Assembly (NCBI GenBank): GCA_963814095.1
Contig: CAWFBT010000002.1
Span: forward strand, 372,001 to 436,000
DNA length: 64,000 nt
Reading direction: 5' to 3'
From: JACVRW01 sp963814095
GTDB taxonomy: Bacteria > Actinomycetota > Thermoleophilia > Solirubrobacterales > Thermoleophilaceae
Shown piece by piece: positions 41,066 through 50,863 of the stretch. A program made the position numbers and the translations under genes. The notes beneath the pieces are model-generated. The model was given only the letters and a program-made list of their open reading frames with translations, did no database searches and was not told where the DNA came from. Position 1 is the stretch's first letter. Each line of letters begins with the position of its first letter.

Positions 41066-42439
41066 ATGTCGATAGCAATCCGCCCCATCGAGAATTTCGC
41101 CGGCACCCTGCTCGTCCCCGGCGATGACCGCTACGACGACGCGCGCGCCGTCTACAACGGCGCCATCGACCGCCATCCGGCGGTGATCGCCCAGGCGACC
41201 GGTGCGCGCGACGTCGCCGTCGCCATCGCACACGGGCGCGAGCTCGGCTTGCCGATCGCCGTCCGCGCCGGTGGGCACTCCGGCGCCGGCTACGGCGTGG
41301 TCGACGACGGCCTCGTCATCGACGTCCGGCCCATGCAGCGCATCGAACTCGACGTGGCCGCCCGAACCGTGCGTGCGGGCGCCGGGCTCACCTGGGCGCA
41401 GCTCGACGCCGCGACCCAGGCACACGGGCTCGCGGTGACCGGCGGGCGCGTCTCGCACACGGGCGTCGCCGGGCTCACGCTCGGCTCGGGCTCCGGATGG
41501 CTCGAGCGCAAGCACGGGCTGACCGCCGACAACCTCGTGTCGGCCACCGTCGTGACCGCCGACGGCGGCATCGTGCGCGCGAGCGAACACGAGCACCCGG
41601 ACCTGTTCTGGGGCCTGCGCGGCGGCGGCGGGAACTTCGGCGTCGTCACCGAGTTCGAGCTGGCGCTGCACCCCGTCGGGCCGACGATCCTCGGCGGTCC
41701 GCTCATCTTCGGGCACGAGCGCGGCGCCGAGGTGCTGTCCGCCTACCGCGACCTGATGCGCATGGCGCCCGACGAGCTCGGCGGCTGCGCCGTGCTCCAG
41801 CTCGCGCCGCCTGCGCCGTTCGTCCCGGCCGAGCTCGTCGGCACGCCGGTGGTCACGATCGTCGTGGCGGCGTTCGGCGAGGCCGCCGCGGCCGAGCGCC
41901 TGCTCAGGCCGCTGCGCGCGCTCGGCCCGGCGGCTGACATGGTCGGTCCCGTGCCCTACGTCGTGCTGCAGTCGATGCAGGACGACGCCAACCGGCCCGG
42001 TATGCAGAACCATTGGAAGGCCTCGTTCCTCGATGACCTGCCGGACGCGGCGATCGAGGCGGCGCTCGCCACGGCCGCCGAAGTCCCGTCGCCACTGACC
42101 CCGGTGCTGCTCCAGCCGCTCGGAGGCGCCTACGCGCGCGTCGACGAGGACGCGACCGCCCTCTCACACCGCGACGCCGGCTGGACCTACCACGCGCTGT
42201 CCGCCTGGCCCGACCCCGCCGACAGCGCCCTCAACCGCGCCTGGACCGAGTCGTTCGCGGCTGCGCTCGCTCCCTACGGACACGGGGCCGCGCACCCGAA
42301 CTACTCGTCGGACGACGCCGGGGATCGCGTGCGGCGCTTCTACGGCGCGCGCACGTTTGAGCGGCTCGTGGCCGTGAAGGAGCGCTGGGACCCGCATAAC
42401 GTCTTCGCGCTCAACCAGAACATCCGGCCCGGCGGCTAG
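41066..42439 (+). CDS. FAD-binding oxidoreductase, berberine-bridge-enzyme family
   Basis: A 457-residue BBE/6-hydroxynicotine-oxidase-like flavoprotein. The PCMH FAD domain has PIAVRAGGHSGAGYGVVDDG, with the GGH His that forms the first covalent flavin link in bicovalent members, and GRVSHTGVAGLTLGSGSGWL, where Val/Ser replaces the Cys of bicovalent enzymes; so one covalent bond is likely. LFWGLRGGGGNFGVVTEFEL closes the FAD domain. The C-terminal BBE segment is YGARTFERLVAVKERWDPHN. Cytosolic. Substrate may be a sugar, alcohol or heterocyclic amine. Divergently regulated by the LysR protein. Confidence 0.87.
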   Translation: MSIAIRPIENFAGTLLVPGDDRYDDARAVYNGAIDRHPAVIAQATGARDVAVAIAHGRELGLPIAVRAGGHSGAGYGVVDDGLVIDVRPMQRIELDVAARTVRAGAGLTWAQLDAATQAHGLAVTGGRVSHTGVAGLTLGSGSGWLERKHGLTADNLVSATVVTADGGIVRASEHEHPDLFWGLRGGGGNFGVVTEFELALHPVGPTILGGPLIFGHERGAEVLSAYRDLMRMAPDELGGCAVLQLAPPAPFVPAELVGTPVVTIVVAAFGEAAAAERLLRPLRALGPAADMVGPVPYVVLQSMQDDANRPGMQNHWKASFLDDLPDAAIEAALATAAEVPSPLTPVLLQPLGGAYARVDEDATALSHRDAGWTYHALSAWPDPADSALNRAWTESFAAALAPYGHGAAHPNYSSDDAGDRVRRFYGARTFERLVAVKERWDPHNVFALNQNIRPGG

Positions 42440-44886
42440 GCCCGGACGCGCTCGCCGTCCGGATCGAAGAGCGGCTCGCTCGCCACCTGCCCTTCGACCC
42501 AGCGACCGAAGATCTCGACCTCGAGCTCCGTGCCCGGGTCGGAGCGGTCGGGGGGCAGGTGCGCGTACGCGATCGAGCGGCCGACCGTGTAGCCGTAGCC
42601 GCCGCTCGTCACGCGCCCGGCGATCTCCCCGTCCACCCGCACCGGCTCGTTTCCGAGTGCGACCGAGAGCGCGTCGTCGAGTGTGAGGCAGCAGAGCCGG
42701 CTGCGCGGCTCGCCGTTCGCGGCGAGCGCGGCGCACCCGACGAAGTCCGCCTGCTTGTCCGGCTTGACGGCGAAGCCGACTCCGCCCTCGTACGGGGTCA
42801 CGTCCGGCGTGATGTCGGCGCCCCAGACGCGGTAGCCCTTCTCGAGCCGCAGCGAGTCGATCGCCCGGTACCCGCCCGCGACGATTCCGTGCGGGGCGCC
42901 CGCCTCCCAGAGCGCCCGCCATAGCCCGAGCCCGTACTCGCTCGGCGTGTACAGCTCCCAGCCGAGCTCGCCGACGTACGTCACCCGCAGCGCGCGCACG
43001 GGCGCGCCCGCGACCGTGGTCTCGCGCAGGCTCATGTAGGGGAAGTCGTCGCTCGTCAGCGGCTGTGGCGTGAGCGGCTGCAGCACATCGCGTGCGAGCG
43101 GTCCCCAGATCCCGAAGCAGGCCCACTGCGAGGTCACGTCGTGGACCTGCACCGAGCCGTCGCCCGGGAGGTGGCGCCGCACCCACTCACGGTCATGGTT
43201 GCCGAACGCCGTGCCGGTCACGATCCCGAACCGATCCTCGGCAAGCCTCGACACCGTGAGGTCGGACTCGATGCCCCCGCGGCTGTTGAGCATCTGCGTG
43301 TAGGTGATCCGCCCGACGCCGCGGGCCACCTCGTTCGCGCACAGCTGCTCGAGCAGTGCGGCGGCGCCGGGACCGGCGATCTCGAGCTTCGCGAAGGAGC
43401 TCTCGTCGAACAGCGCCACGGCCTCGCGGCAGGCCCGGTGCTCGGCCCCGATGGCGGGTGACCAGTGGCGTCCCGCCCAGCCACGCGGACGCAGCGACTC
43501 GTCGCCCGCGGCAGCGTTGCGCTCGTACCAGTTGACCCGCTCCCAGCCCGACTTCTCGCCGAACGCGCCGCCGTGCTCGCGGTGCCAGGCATACGCGGGC
43601 GGCAGTCGCAGCGGCCGTCCCGACTCGCGCTCGTGGCCCGGATAACGGATGTCGTAGTAGGTCTCGTAGGTCTCGCGCACGCGCGCGAGCGTGTGCGTGG
43701 GGGAGCGGTAGTGCGGGCCGAAGCGGCGCACGTCCATGCTCCACAGGTCGAGCGAGGGCTCGCCGGCGTCGATCCACTCGGCGGTGACCTTGCCGACGCC
43801 GCCGGCCCCCGCGAGGCCGTGCGCACAGAACCCGGCGGCCACGAACAGACCGCGCACCTCGGTCTCGCCCAGGCAGAACTCGTTGTCGGGCGTGAACGCT
43901 TCCGGCCCGTTGATCATCCGCGTCACGCGCACGTCCTCCATCTGCGGCACGCGCCGGCGTGCGCCCGTCACGATCTCCTCGAAGCGGTCCCAGTCGTCCT
44001 CGAGCAGCCGTCCGTTGAAGTCGGGCGGGATGCGCTCGAAGCCGGACGCGCCGTCGAGGAAGGCAGGGCTCGACTGGCGCTCGTAGCCGCCCATCACGAG
44101 CCCTCCGCCGTCCTCGCGGAAGTACACGAGCAGGTCGGGATCGCGCAGGGTGGGGAGCGGCCGGGCCGGATCGCGGTCGCGGAAGGGCTGCGTGACGATG
44201 TACTCGTGGGACATCGGGACCACTGGGATGCGCACCCCGGCCATCCGGCCCAGCTCCGCTGCGAACATGCCCCCCGCGATCACCACGGCCTCGGCCTCTA
44301 TGTCGCCGCGCTCGGTCTGCACGCCCGCGACGCGCCCGGCGCGCGTTTGGATGCCGGTCACGCGCGTGCTCGTGTGGATGCCGGCGCCGCCCGCGCGCGC
44401 GCGCTCGGCGAGGGCGAGGGTGAGCTGCGACGGGTCGAGGTAGCCGTCGCTCGGCAGCCAGGCGGCGCCGTGCACACCGTCGGTTGTCATCAGCGGGAAG
44501 AGCTCGCGCGCCTCTTCCGCCGAGATCAGCTCGAGCGGGAGGCCGAAGGTCTTCGCCCAGCCTGCCTGGCGGCGCAGCTCTTCCATGCGCTCCTCGCTCG
44601 AGGCCAGTCGGATGCTGCCGCACTCGATCCAGCCGCAGTCCGCGCCGAGCTCGCGGTAGAGCTCGACCGAGTACATCATCATGCGCGTCAGCGACACGGA
44701 GCCGCGCAGCTGGCCCACCAGGCCGGCCGAGTGGAACGTCGAGCCCGAGGTGAGCTGATCGCGCTCGACGAGCACGACGTCGTCCCAGCCGAGCTTCGTG
44801 AGGTGGTACGCGATCGACGCGCCGCCGACGCCGCCGCCGATCACGACGCAGCGCGCCGCGCCCGGCAGCTCGCCACGCGGGCTCAA
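42436..44886 (-). CDS. FAD-dependent oxidoreductase-GcvT fusion (dimethylglycine/sarcosine dehydrogenase-like)
   Basis: An 816-residue fusion. N-terminal DAO domain: CVVIGGGVGGASIAYHLTKL near residue 10 and later FVAAGFCAHGLAGAGGVGK. The central FAO region leads to the C-terminal GcvT tetrahydrofolate-binding domain (CFGIWGPLARDVLQPL, VTYVGELGWELYTPSEY, GYRAIDSLRLEKGYR). Such proteins demethylate N-methyl amines (dimethylglycine, sarcosine) and pass the one-carbon unit to folate. TTG at 44886 overlaps the upstream kinase stop as TTGA and sits just before the FAD motif. The upstream choline/ethanolamine-kinase-like gene supports an amine role. Confidence 0.87.
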   Translation of the reverse strand: MSPRGELPGAARCVVIGGGVGGASIAYHLTKLGWDDVVLVERDQLTSGSTFHSAGLVGQLRGSVSLTRMMMYSVELYRELGADCGWIECGSIRLASSEERMEELRRQAGWAKTFGLPLELISAEEARELFPLMTTDGVHGAAWLPSDGYLDPSQLTLALAERARAGGAGIHTSTRVTGIQTRAGRVAGVQTERGDIEAEAVVIAGGMFAAELGRMAGVRIPVVPMSHEYIVTQPFRDRDPARPLPTLRDPDLLVYFREDGGGLVMGGYERQSSPAFLDGASGFERIPPDFNGRLLEDDWDRFEEIVTGARRRVPQMEDVRVTRMINGPEAFTPDNEFCLGETEVRGLFVAAGFCAHGLAGAGGVGKVTAEWIDAGEPSLDLWSMDVRRFGPHYRSPTHTLARVRETYETYYDIRYPGHERESGRPLRLPPAYAWHREHGGAFGEKSGWERVNWYERNAAAGDESLRPRGWAGRHWSPAIGAEHRACREAVALFDESSFAKLEIAGPGAAALLEQLCANEVARGVGRITYTQMLNSRGGIESDLTVSRLAEDRFGIVTGTAFGNHDREWVRRHLPGDGSVQVHDVTSQWACFGIWGPLARDVLQPLTPQPLTSDDFPYMSLRETTVAGAPVRALRVTYVGELGWELYTPSEYGLGLWRALWEAGAPHGIVAGGYRAIDSLRLEKGYRVWGADITPDVTPYEGGVGFAVKPDKQADFVGCAALAANGEPRSRLCCLTLDDALSVALGNEPVRVDGEIAGRVTSGGYGYTVGRSIAYAHLPPDRSDPGTELEVEIFGRWVEGQVASEPLFDPDGERVRA

Positions 44887-45812
44887 CGCCGGGCGTCCTG
44901 CAGCCAGCCGTCGAAGCGCGGATCGGCGGCGATCGCCTCGAGCCGCTCGAAGTGCTTCGTCGCGTAGCCGGTGAAGTCGAAGTCCAGCTCCGAGATCGCG
45001 CTCTGGACGACGCCCCACATCGCCTCGCGGACGTCCGACATGAAGCGGAACAGCTTGAGCGTGGCAAGGCGGCGAGCGTCCGGCGGCTCGCCGAAGTAGG
45101 TGCGGAGCAGGCGCTCCTCGTGCTCGTCCCCGAGCTCGTTGTTGACCGCGAAGTTGCCGAGGTCGAACCAGCGGTCGCCCATGCCGGCGTACTCCCAGTC
45201 GATCAGCTGGACGCGCTCGCCGTCGAGGATGAAGTTGGCGGTGAGCAGGTCGTTGTGGCACGCGACGGGCGCGTGCTCCGGATGCTTCGCGACGCCCTTG
45301 CGGATAGCGGCGGCGCGGCGGTGGGCGTCCTCGTAGGCGGCCGGCGGCTCGATCCCATGCTCCCTCGCGATGCGGGTGTAGCTCTCGGCGAGCTCCACGG
45401 TGTCGAAGGTCGTGTGCAGCTCTGTCCCGGAGTCGTGGAAGGCGCGCAGGTCGCCCGCCACGGAGTCGAGCAACTCGGGCTGTCGCAGTTCCTCGGCGCT
45501 CACCCTGTGTCCTGGTACGAAGAGGGTGACGAGGCAGGGTGGGTCCTCGGTCATGGCGGCGACCTTCGGCGCGATGCCGAGCCCGGCCGCGGCCTTCGTG
45601 GCCATGCGTTCAGCCTCGCGGTCGATGCCGAGCGCGTTCGTCTTCTTGCCGGGAAGGCGCACGACGTAGTCGGTGCCGCCGAAATTGACGCGGAAGTTGC
45701 GGTTGGTGATCCCGCCCGCGAGCTGCACGACGGCGCCTTCCCGCTTGCCGAGGATGGCGGCTAGCCGGGCCACCACCTCGGTCAGCTCAGGGATGGTGAT
45801 CTCCTCGTGCAT
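44883..45812 (-). CDS. Phosphotransferase of the choline/ethanolamine kinase type (APH fold)
   Basis: A 309-residue protein kinase-like fold. Glycine-rich start VQLAGGITNRNFRVNFGGTD, DYVVRLPGKKTNALGIDREAE (seen as YVVRLPGKKTNALGIDREAE), Brenner motif PVACHNDLLTANFILDG with catalytic Asp and Asn, and metal-binding VQLIDWEYAGMGDRWFDLGN. These motifs match LicA/choline kinase rather than aminoglycoside kinases (HNDLLTxN, DWEYAG). It is coupled to the FAD-GcvT gene by TTGA. Probably phosphorylates choline, ethanolamine or a relative. Confidence 0.85.
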   Translation of the reverse strand: MHEEITIPELTEVVARLAAILGKREGAVVQLAGGITNRNFRVNFGGTDYVVRLPGKKTNALGIDREAERMATKAAAGLGIAPKVAAMTEDPPCLVTLFVPGHRVSAEELRQPELLDSVAGDLRAFHDSGTELHTTFDTVELAESYTRIAREHGIEPPAAYEDAHRRAAAIRKGVAKHPEHAPVACHNDLLTANFILDGERVQLIDWEYAGMGDRWFDLGNFAVNNELGDEHEERLLRTYFGEPPDARRLATLKLFRFMSDVREAMWGVVQSAISELDFDFTGYATKHFERLEAIAADPRFDGWLQDARR

Positions 45813-45821
45813 GGGCGCAGG

Positions 45822-47607
45822 CTAGAGAGCGATTGCTCCGAGCACCTCCTCCCACCATACGCGCTCGTTCTCCGAGACGCCCGATCGCATCCGCCGGCGT
45901 ACCCAGTCGTTCACGGACTGGCGGGAGCCGAGCGCCATCACCGGGCCCACGACCGCGTAGCGCCCGTCCTCCACGAGCACCAGGCAGCCGGGGACGTCGC
46001 GCCGTGAGCGGAGACGGTCGATCACCTCGAGGCCGTCGATCGAGTCGGGCCGGCTCGCGTCGCCATCGTCGTCGGTCCACGGGCGCACGTGGAACACGGG
46101 CGTGGAGCCCGCGAGTCGCGGCCGGGCGGGCTTGACGTCTGGCCCGATCGGGCCGCGCCGCCAGCGCGCGAGCAGATCGCGCACCTCGGGCGCGGCCTCC
46201 TGGCGGACGAGCACGTGCAGCCGGTCGCCGCCCGCGATCCGGGTGGAGCCGCGCGGCAGGAGCGCCTCGCCCTCGCGCACGATCACGCTGACGAGCGCCT
46301 CGCGCGGGAGCTCGAGCTCACGGGTGCGCAGGCCGACGATCGCATCGTCGTCGCGCACGGGGTACTCGACGACCTCGGCGCCCAGCCGGCGGATCGTGCC
46401 TGTCTCCGCGATCGGGCTAGGCAGTGCGGGCTCGTCGGTGGTGAGCCCGAGCCTGCGCGCGAGCGGCTCGAAGGTGCTCCCCTGAAGCAGCGTCGACAGC
46501 AGCACGGCGAAGAAGACCTCGTTCAGGAAGTCGACGCTGCCGGTGATGTCGGCATTCACCGGAAACAGCGCGAGCACGATGGGAACGGCGCCTCGCAGGC
46601 CCGCCCACCCGAGGATTACCCGCTCCGCCAGCGTGAACTTCTCGAAGGCGGTTGCCACGAAGGTGGCAATGGGCCGCGCCACGAAGGCGACGACCAGTGC
46701 GAGCAGTGTCCCCTCGACGATCACGTCGAGCACGTCGCTCGGGAAGATCAGGAGCCCGAGCGCGAGGAACATCGTGAGCTGCGCCACCCACGCGAGCCCG
46801 ACGTGAAAGGTCGTGATCGTCTGCTTGGCGGGGATGTTGGCGCTGCCCAGCGCGAGGCCGACGAGGTAGACGGCCAGGAAGCCCGAGCCCTCGATCGAGG
46901 CCGCCGCGCCGAATGCGAGCGCGGCTGCGGCCAGTGAGGCCACCGGGTATAGGCCCGGCGTGTCGAGGCGGGCGCGCCGGAAGGCCTGCACGGCGAGCCA
47001 GCCGACCCCGAGCCCCACGATCGCGCCGATGCCGAGTTGGCGCACGAACAGCCAGAGCATGTCGAGCACGCCGTACTCCGGCCGCTGGAGCCACTCGATG
47101 AAGCCGAGCACGAGCAGCACGGCCACCGGATCGTTGAAGCCCGATTCGCCCTCGAGGACGCGCGATAGTCGCCGCTCGAGCGACGAGCTCCGCAGCACCG
47201 CGAAGATCGCCGCGCCATCCGTGGCGGCGATGATCGAGCCGAGCAGCAGGCCCTCGGTGAGCGAAAGGTCGAGCAGCACCATGGCGGCGACGCCCGCCGA
47301 TCGCCGCCGTGAGGAGCGTTCCGACGAGCGCGAGACTGAGTGCCGGCCGCAGCACGGGGCGGACGTCGTCCCAGCCGGCGGTCAGGCCGCCCTCGAAGAG
47401 GATCAGCGCGAGGGCGATGACGCCGATCGTCTCGGCGAGGTGGTAGTCGCTGAAGTCGAGCCAGCCGAGGCCGTCGGAGCCGATCAGCATCCCGAGGCCC
47501 AGGAAGAGCACGAGGCCCGGCAGCCGCAGGCGGCCGGCCATCAGCGATGCGGCCAGGCCGGCGGTCAGCAACAGCCCGGCGACGAGGATGAACTGTTCAT
47601 CGCTCAT
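45822..47607 (-). pseudogene. K+/H+ antiporter, CPA family NhaP2-like, frameshifted
   Basis: ATG at 47607 starts a CPA transporter (LPGLVLFLGLGMLIGSDGLG, LALILFEGGLTAGWDDVRP). Around 47295-47310 the frame moves by one base within the run coding LLTAAIAGVAAMVLLDLSL, and the rest continues intact: SIIAATDGAAIFAVLRSS, LEGESGFNDPVAVLLVLGF, GWAGLRGAVPIVLALFPV, then cytosolic TrkA-C (GAEVVEYPVRDDDAIVGLR) and a CorC/HlyC-like tail. With one base corrected it is a ~594-residue NhaP2-type exchanger. A lone indel suggests a sequence error or recent mutation. Confidence 0.8.
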
Positions 47608-47637
47608 CGACGGACCGTCTCGCGCCTCAAGGGGCCG

Positions 47638-49128
47638 TCACCCTATCGTGCCGGGCGTCCCCGCTAAAGGGAGGCGGCGGCCGTCACGAAGCTCGCGCCA
47701 TTCGGCGTGCCCGCGCTTGCGCCAGGCGTCGTCCCGCTTTGGCTCGACCCGCTCGCCCACGGGCAGCCGCTCGGCGATCTCGGCCGTCGAGCCCCAGATG
47801 CCCGCGCCGACCGCTGCCAGCGCGGCCGATCCCGCCGCCGTCGCGTCGACCGCCCCGGGCTGTACGGGGACGCCTCCGGTGTCCGCCTGAAGCTGCAGCA
47901 GCAGCGGGTCGCGAGTCAGGCCGCCGTCGACCCGCAGGACGTCCAGCGACGCGTGCTGGGAGACGACGGCCAGGATGTCCGCCACGCGCCAGGCGATCGA
48001 CTCGAGCGCCGCCCGCGCGACATGCCCAGGCCGGGCACCGGCGGTCAGGCCGGCCACGACGGCGTGCGCGTCGGGACGCCACCACGGCGCGCCGAGCCCT
48101 GCGAGCGCGGGGAGGACGCGGACGCCGTGGCTGTCCTCCACCTCTGCGGCGAGCGCGGCGAGCGCCGGTGCGTCGGCCGCTAGACCGAGGTCACGCGAGA
48201 GCCAGTTCAGCAACTCGCCGGCCGTGAAGACGCCGCCGTCGAGCGCGAACTCGACCTTGCCGTCGATCCTCCATGCGACCGTCGGGAAGAGCCCCTCGGT
48301 GCCGGCGTCCGGCAGCTCCTCGCCGACGTTGGCAAGGACGAAGACGCCGGTGCCGTAGGTCGCCTTGACGCGGCCGGGCTCGACGCAGCCGGCGCCGGCG
48401 AGCGCCGCCTGCTGGTCGACGACACGCGCGCGCAGCGGGAGCGCGCGCGGCCAGTCGGGATGGCGCAGCTCGCCGAGCTCGCCGGCGGTGTCCACGAGCG
48501 GCGGCAGCGCGGAGTGCGGCACGCCGAACACGTCGAGCAGCTCGGCGTCCCAGTCTGGCTCGCCGGGGATCGCGAGCTGTGTCCGCGATGCCGTCGAGAG
48601 GTCGGTGGCGTAGCCGGCGCCGAGCATGTCGCACAGCCAGGCGTCGACGGTGCCGAGCCGCGCCGTGCCCGCCGCCACGGCGGAGGAGACGCGCTCGTCG
48701 TTCTGCAGGAGCCAGGCGAGCTTGCCGGCCGAGAAGTAAGGATCGAGCGGCAGCTTGCTGCGCTCGCGCACCAGGTCGGCGCGCCCGTCAGCGTCGAGCG
48801 CGTCGAGCACCTCCTGGGAGCGCTTGTCCTGCCAGGTCACGATCGGCGTGAGCGGGTCGCCACTCTCCGCGTCCCAGGCGAGCACCGACTCTCCCTGGTG
48901 GTCGAGTCCGCAGGCGGCGATCTCGCCGTCGGCATCGCGCAGCAACTCGGCGACGGCGTCCACCACCGCCACCAGCACGGCCTCTGGGTCCTGCTCGACC
49001 CACCCCGCGCGCGGATGTGAAAGCGGCTTCTCGCGGCGGGCCTCAGCCACGGGGCGCAGGTCCTCGTCGTAGAGCACGGCCTTGACGGCGGAGGTCCCCT
49101 CGTCGATTCCCAGCAGAAGTTCGCTCAT
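47638..49128 (-). CDS. FGGY-family carbohydrate kinase
   Basis: A 496-residue sugar kinase of the FGGY family. N-domain: LLLGIDEGTSAVKAVLYDED (phosphate loop), AACGLDHQGESVLAWD and TPIVTWQDKRSQE (the conserved WQD with catalytic Asp in the FGGY_N motif). C-domain: VKATYGTGVFVLANVG, LALDGGVF-like EFALDGGVFTAGELLNWL, PWWRPDAHAVVAGLT, and VLRVDGGLTRDPLLLQLQAD. Closest in pattern to glycerol kinase-like members, but substrate specificity is not predictable. ATG at 49128; divergent from the permease operon. Confidence 0.85.
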   Translation of the reverse strand: MSELLLGIDEGTSAVKAVLYDEDLRPVAEARREKPLSHPRAGWVEQDPEAVLVAVVDAVAELLRDADGEIAACGLDHQGESVLAWDAESGDPLTPIVTWQDKRSQEVLDALDADGRADLVRERSKLPLDPYFSAGKLAWLLQNDERVSSAVAAGTARLGTVDAWLCDMLGAGYATDLSTASRTQLAIPGEPDWDAELLDVFGVPHSALPPLVDTAGELGELRHPDWPRALPLRARVVDQQAALAGAGCVEPGRVKATYGTGVFVLANVGEELPDAGTEGLFPTVAWRIDGKVEFALDGGVFTAGELLNWLSRDLGLAADAPALAALAAEVEDSHGVRVLPALAGLGAPWWRPDAHAVVAGLTAGARPGHVARAALESIAWRVADILAVVSQHASLDVLRVDGGLTRDPLLLQLQADTGGVPVQPGAVDATAAGSAALAAVGAGIWGSTAEIAERLPVGERVEPKRDDAWRKRGHAEWRELRDGRRLPLAGTPGTIG

Positions 49129-49131
49129 GTG

Positions 49132-49160
49132 TTGACTCGCACGAAACCCCGGGTTAACGT
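49132..49160 (+). promoter_or_regulatory. Sigma70-type promoter for the permease-synthetase operon
   Basis: TTGACT (49132-49137) and TAACGT (49155-49160) are 17 bases apart in the 102-base gap to the divergent FGGY kinase. A GGAGGAGGG-type ribosome site lies further downstream before GTG 49231. It would drive the permease, gamma-glutamylamine synthetase and following genes. Confidence 0.5.
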
Positions 49161-49230
49161 CGCGCGCGGCGACCGGCATCGGCCGGATCTTCGCACCATT
49201 TGGCTGGCCCAAGAGGAGGAGGGTTGCAGC

Positions 49231-50863
49231 GTGGCAACTACCGGAGGCACCGGAGACGTCGAGGGCACCGGACCGCAGGAGGGCGCGCAGGCTCCCGCGG
49301 ACGCGAGCCGCGGAGTCGGACGAGCAGCGGCTGGAGGAGCTCGGCTACAAGCAGGAGCTCTCGCGCGCCTGGTCCGGGTTCACGAACTTCGCGATCTCGT
49401 TCACGATCATCTCGGTACTCGCCGGGACGTTCACGACGTTCGCCTTCGCCTGGCAGAACGGCGGGCCGATCGCCGCCTCGATCGGCTGGCCGGTGCTCTG
49501 CTTCTTCGTGCTGATGGTGGCCTTCTCGATGGCCGAGCTCACCTCGCGCTACCCGACTGCCGGCGGCCCTACTGGTGGGCCCACGACCTCGGCGGCAAGG
49601 GCTGGAGCTGGATGACCGGCTGGTTCAACATCGTCGGCCTGGTCGGCATCGTCGCCTCGGTCGGCTACGGCGCCGCGACCTTCCTGAACGCCACGCTCGG
49701 GCTCTACGGCGTGAGCATCTTCGGCGTCGACTTCGGCGACAGCGCGCACATCCTGAGCGAGACCTGGCTGCTCTTCTTCCTGGTCCTCGTGCTCTACACG
49801 CTCGTCAACATCTTCGGCGACCGCGGGCTGGCGATGATGAACAACATCTCGGTCGGCTGGCACGTGATCGGCGTGCTGATCATCATCGGGCTGCTCGTCT
49901 TCGTGCCGGACGAGCACCAGAGCGCGAGCTTCGTCTTCGGCGAGCGCATCAACAACTCGGGCCTGCTTCGACGGCTCGACGGGCAACTTCGGCTTCTGGT
50001 TCCTGGTGCTGCCGATCGGCTTCCTGCTCGCGATGTACACGCAGACGGGCTACGACGCCTCGGCCCACACCGCCGAGGAGACCAAGGGCGCCTCGATGAC
50101 GGCGGCCCAGGGCGTGTGGCGGTCGGTCTTCTGGTCGGCGCTGATCGGCTGGTTCGTGCTGCTTGCGTTCCTGTTCGCGGCGAACGACGTCGAGGCGATC
50201 AACGACGGCGCCGGCTTCGTCGGCACGATCTTCACCAGCGCCCTCGACAGCTGGGCGGCCAAGTTCATCCTGATCGTCGCGACCGTCGGCCAGCTGTTCT
50301 GCGGCGCGGCCGGCCTCACGAGCGCGTCGCGGACCTGGTACGCGTTCTCGCGCGACCGCGGCATGCCCGGCTGGGCGATCTTCCGCAGGTCAACCGCGAC
50401 AAGGTGCCGTTCAACGCGGTGATGGCGATCTCGTTCTTCTCGCTCGTCATCGCGATCCCGGCGCTGTTCGGCAAGAACAACATCCCGTTCGCGTTCTTCG
50501 CGCTCACCGGCATCTGCACCGTCGGCCTCTACCTCGCCTACGTGATCCCGGTGTACCTGCGGCTGCGCAAGGGCGACACGTTCGAGACCGGCCCGTGGAA
50601 CGCTGGGCCGGCAGCTACAAGATCGTCAACGTGCTCGCGATCATCTTCGTGGTCGTCGTCGTGTACGCGCTCAACCTGCCGTACACGCCCGGCGGGCCTG
50701 CCCTGGAACGACGACTTCGACGTGAGCCTCGTGAATTACACGCCGCTGGCGATCCTTGCTCGTCCCGCTCATCTTCGGCGTCTGGTACCTGGTGTCCGCC
50801 AAGAACAAGTACCAGGGACCGATTCGCACGCTCGAAGAGGACGAGGTCACGGCGAACCAGTGA
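49231..50863 (+). pseudogene. APC-family amine/amino acid permease, multiply frameshifted
   Basis: GTG at 49231 has a GGAGGAGGG-like ribosome site. The peptide segments of one APC transporter are recovered only by switching frame about six times (near 49310, 49560, 49965, 50390, 50610 and 50755). They include FTNFAISFTIISVLAGT, YPTAGG then YWWAHDLGGKGWSW, IFGVDFGDSAHILSETW, YTQTGYDASAHTAEETKGA, RTWYAFSRDRGMPGWAIF, VNRDKVPFNAVMAI and the final YLVSAKNKYQGPIRTLEED. Each break is a single base, for example one C missing at GGCGGCCCTACTGG. TGA at 50861-50863 overlaps the synthetase GTG. Transport of ethanolamine or a related amine is inferred from the operon. Confidence 0.75.

Noticed and set aside
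47638..49128. Glycerol kinase symbol glpK
   Set aside because: The FGGY motifs are clear, but no glycerol facilitator or adjacent GlpD is present, and FGGY substrate cannot be called from sequence alone.
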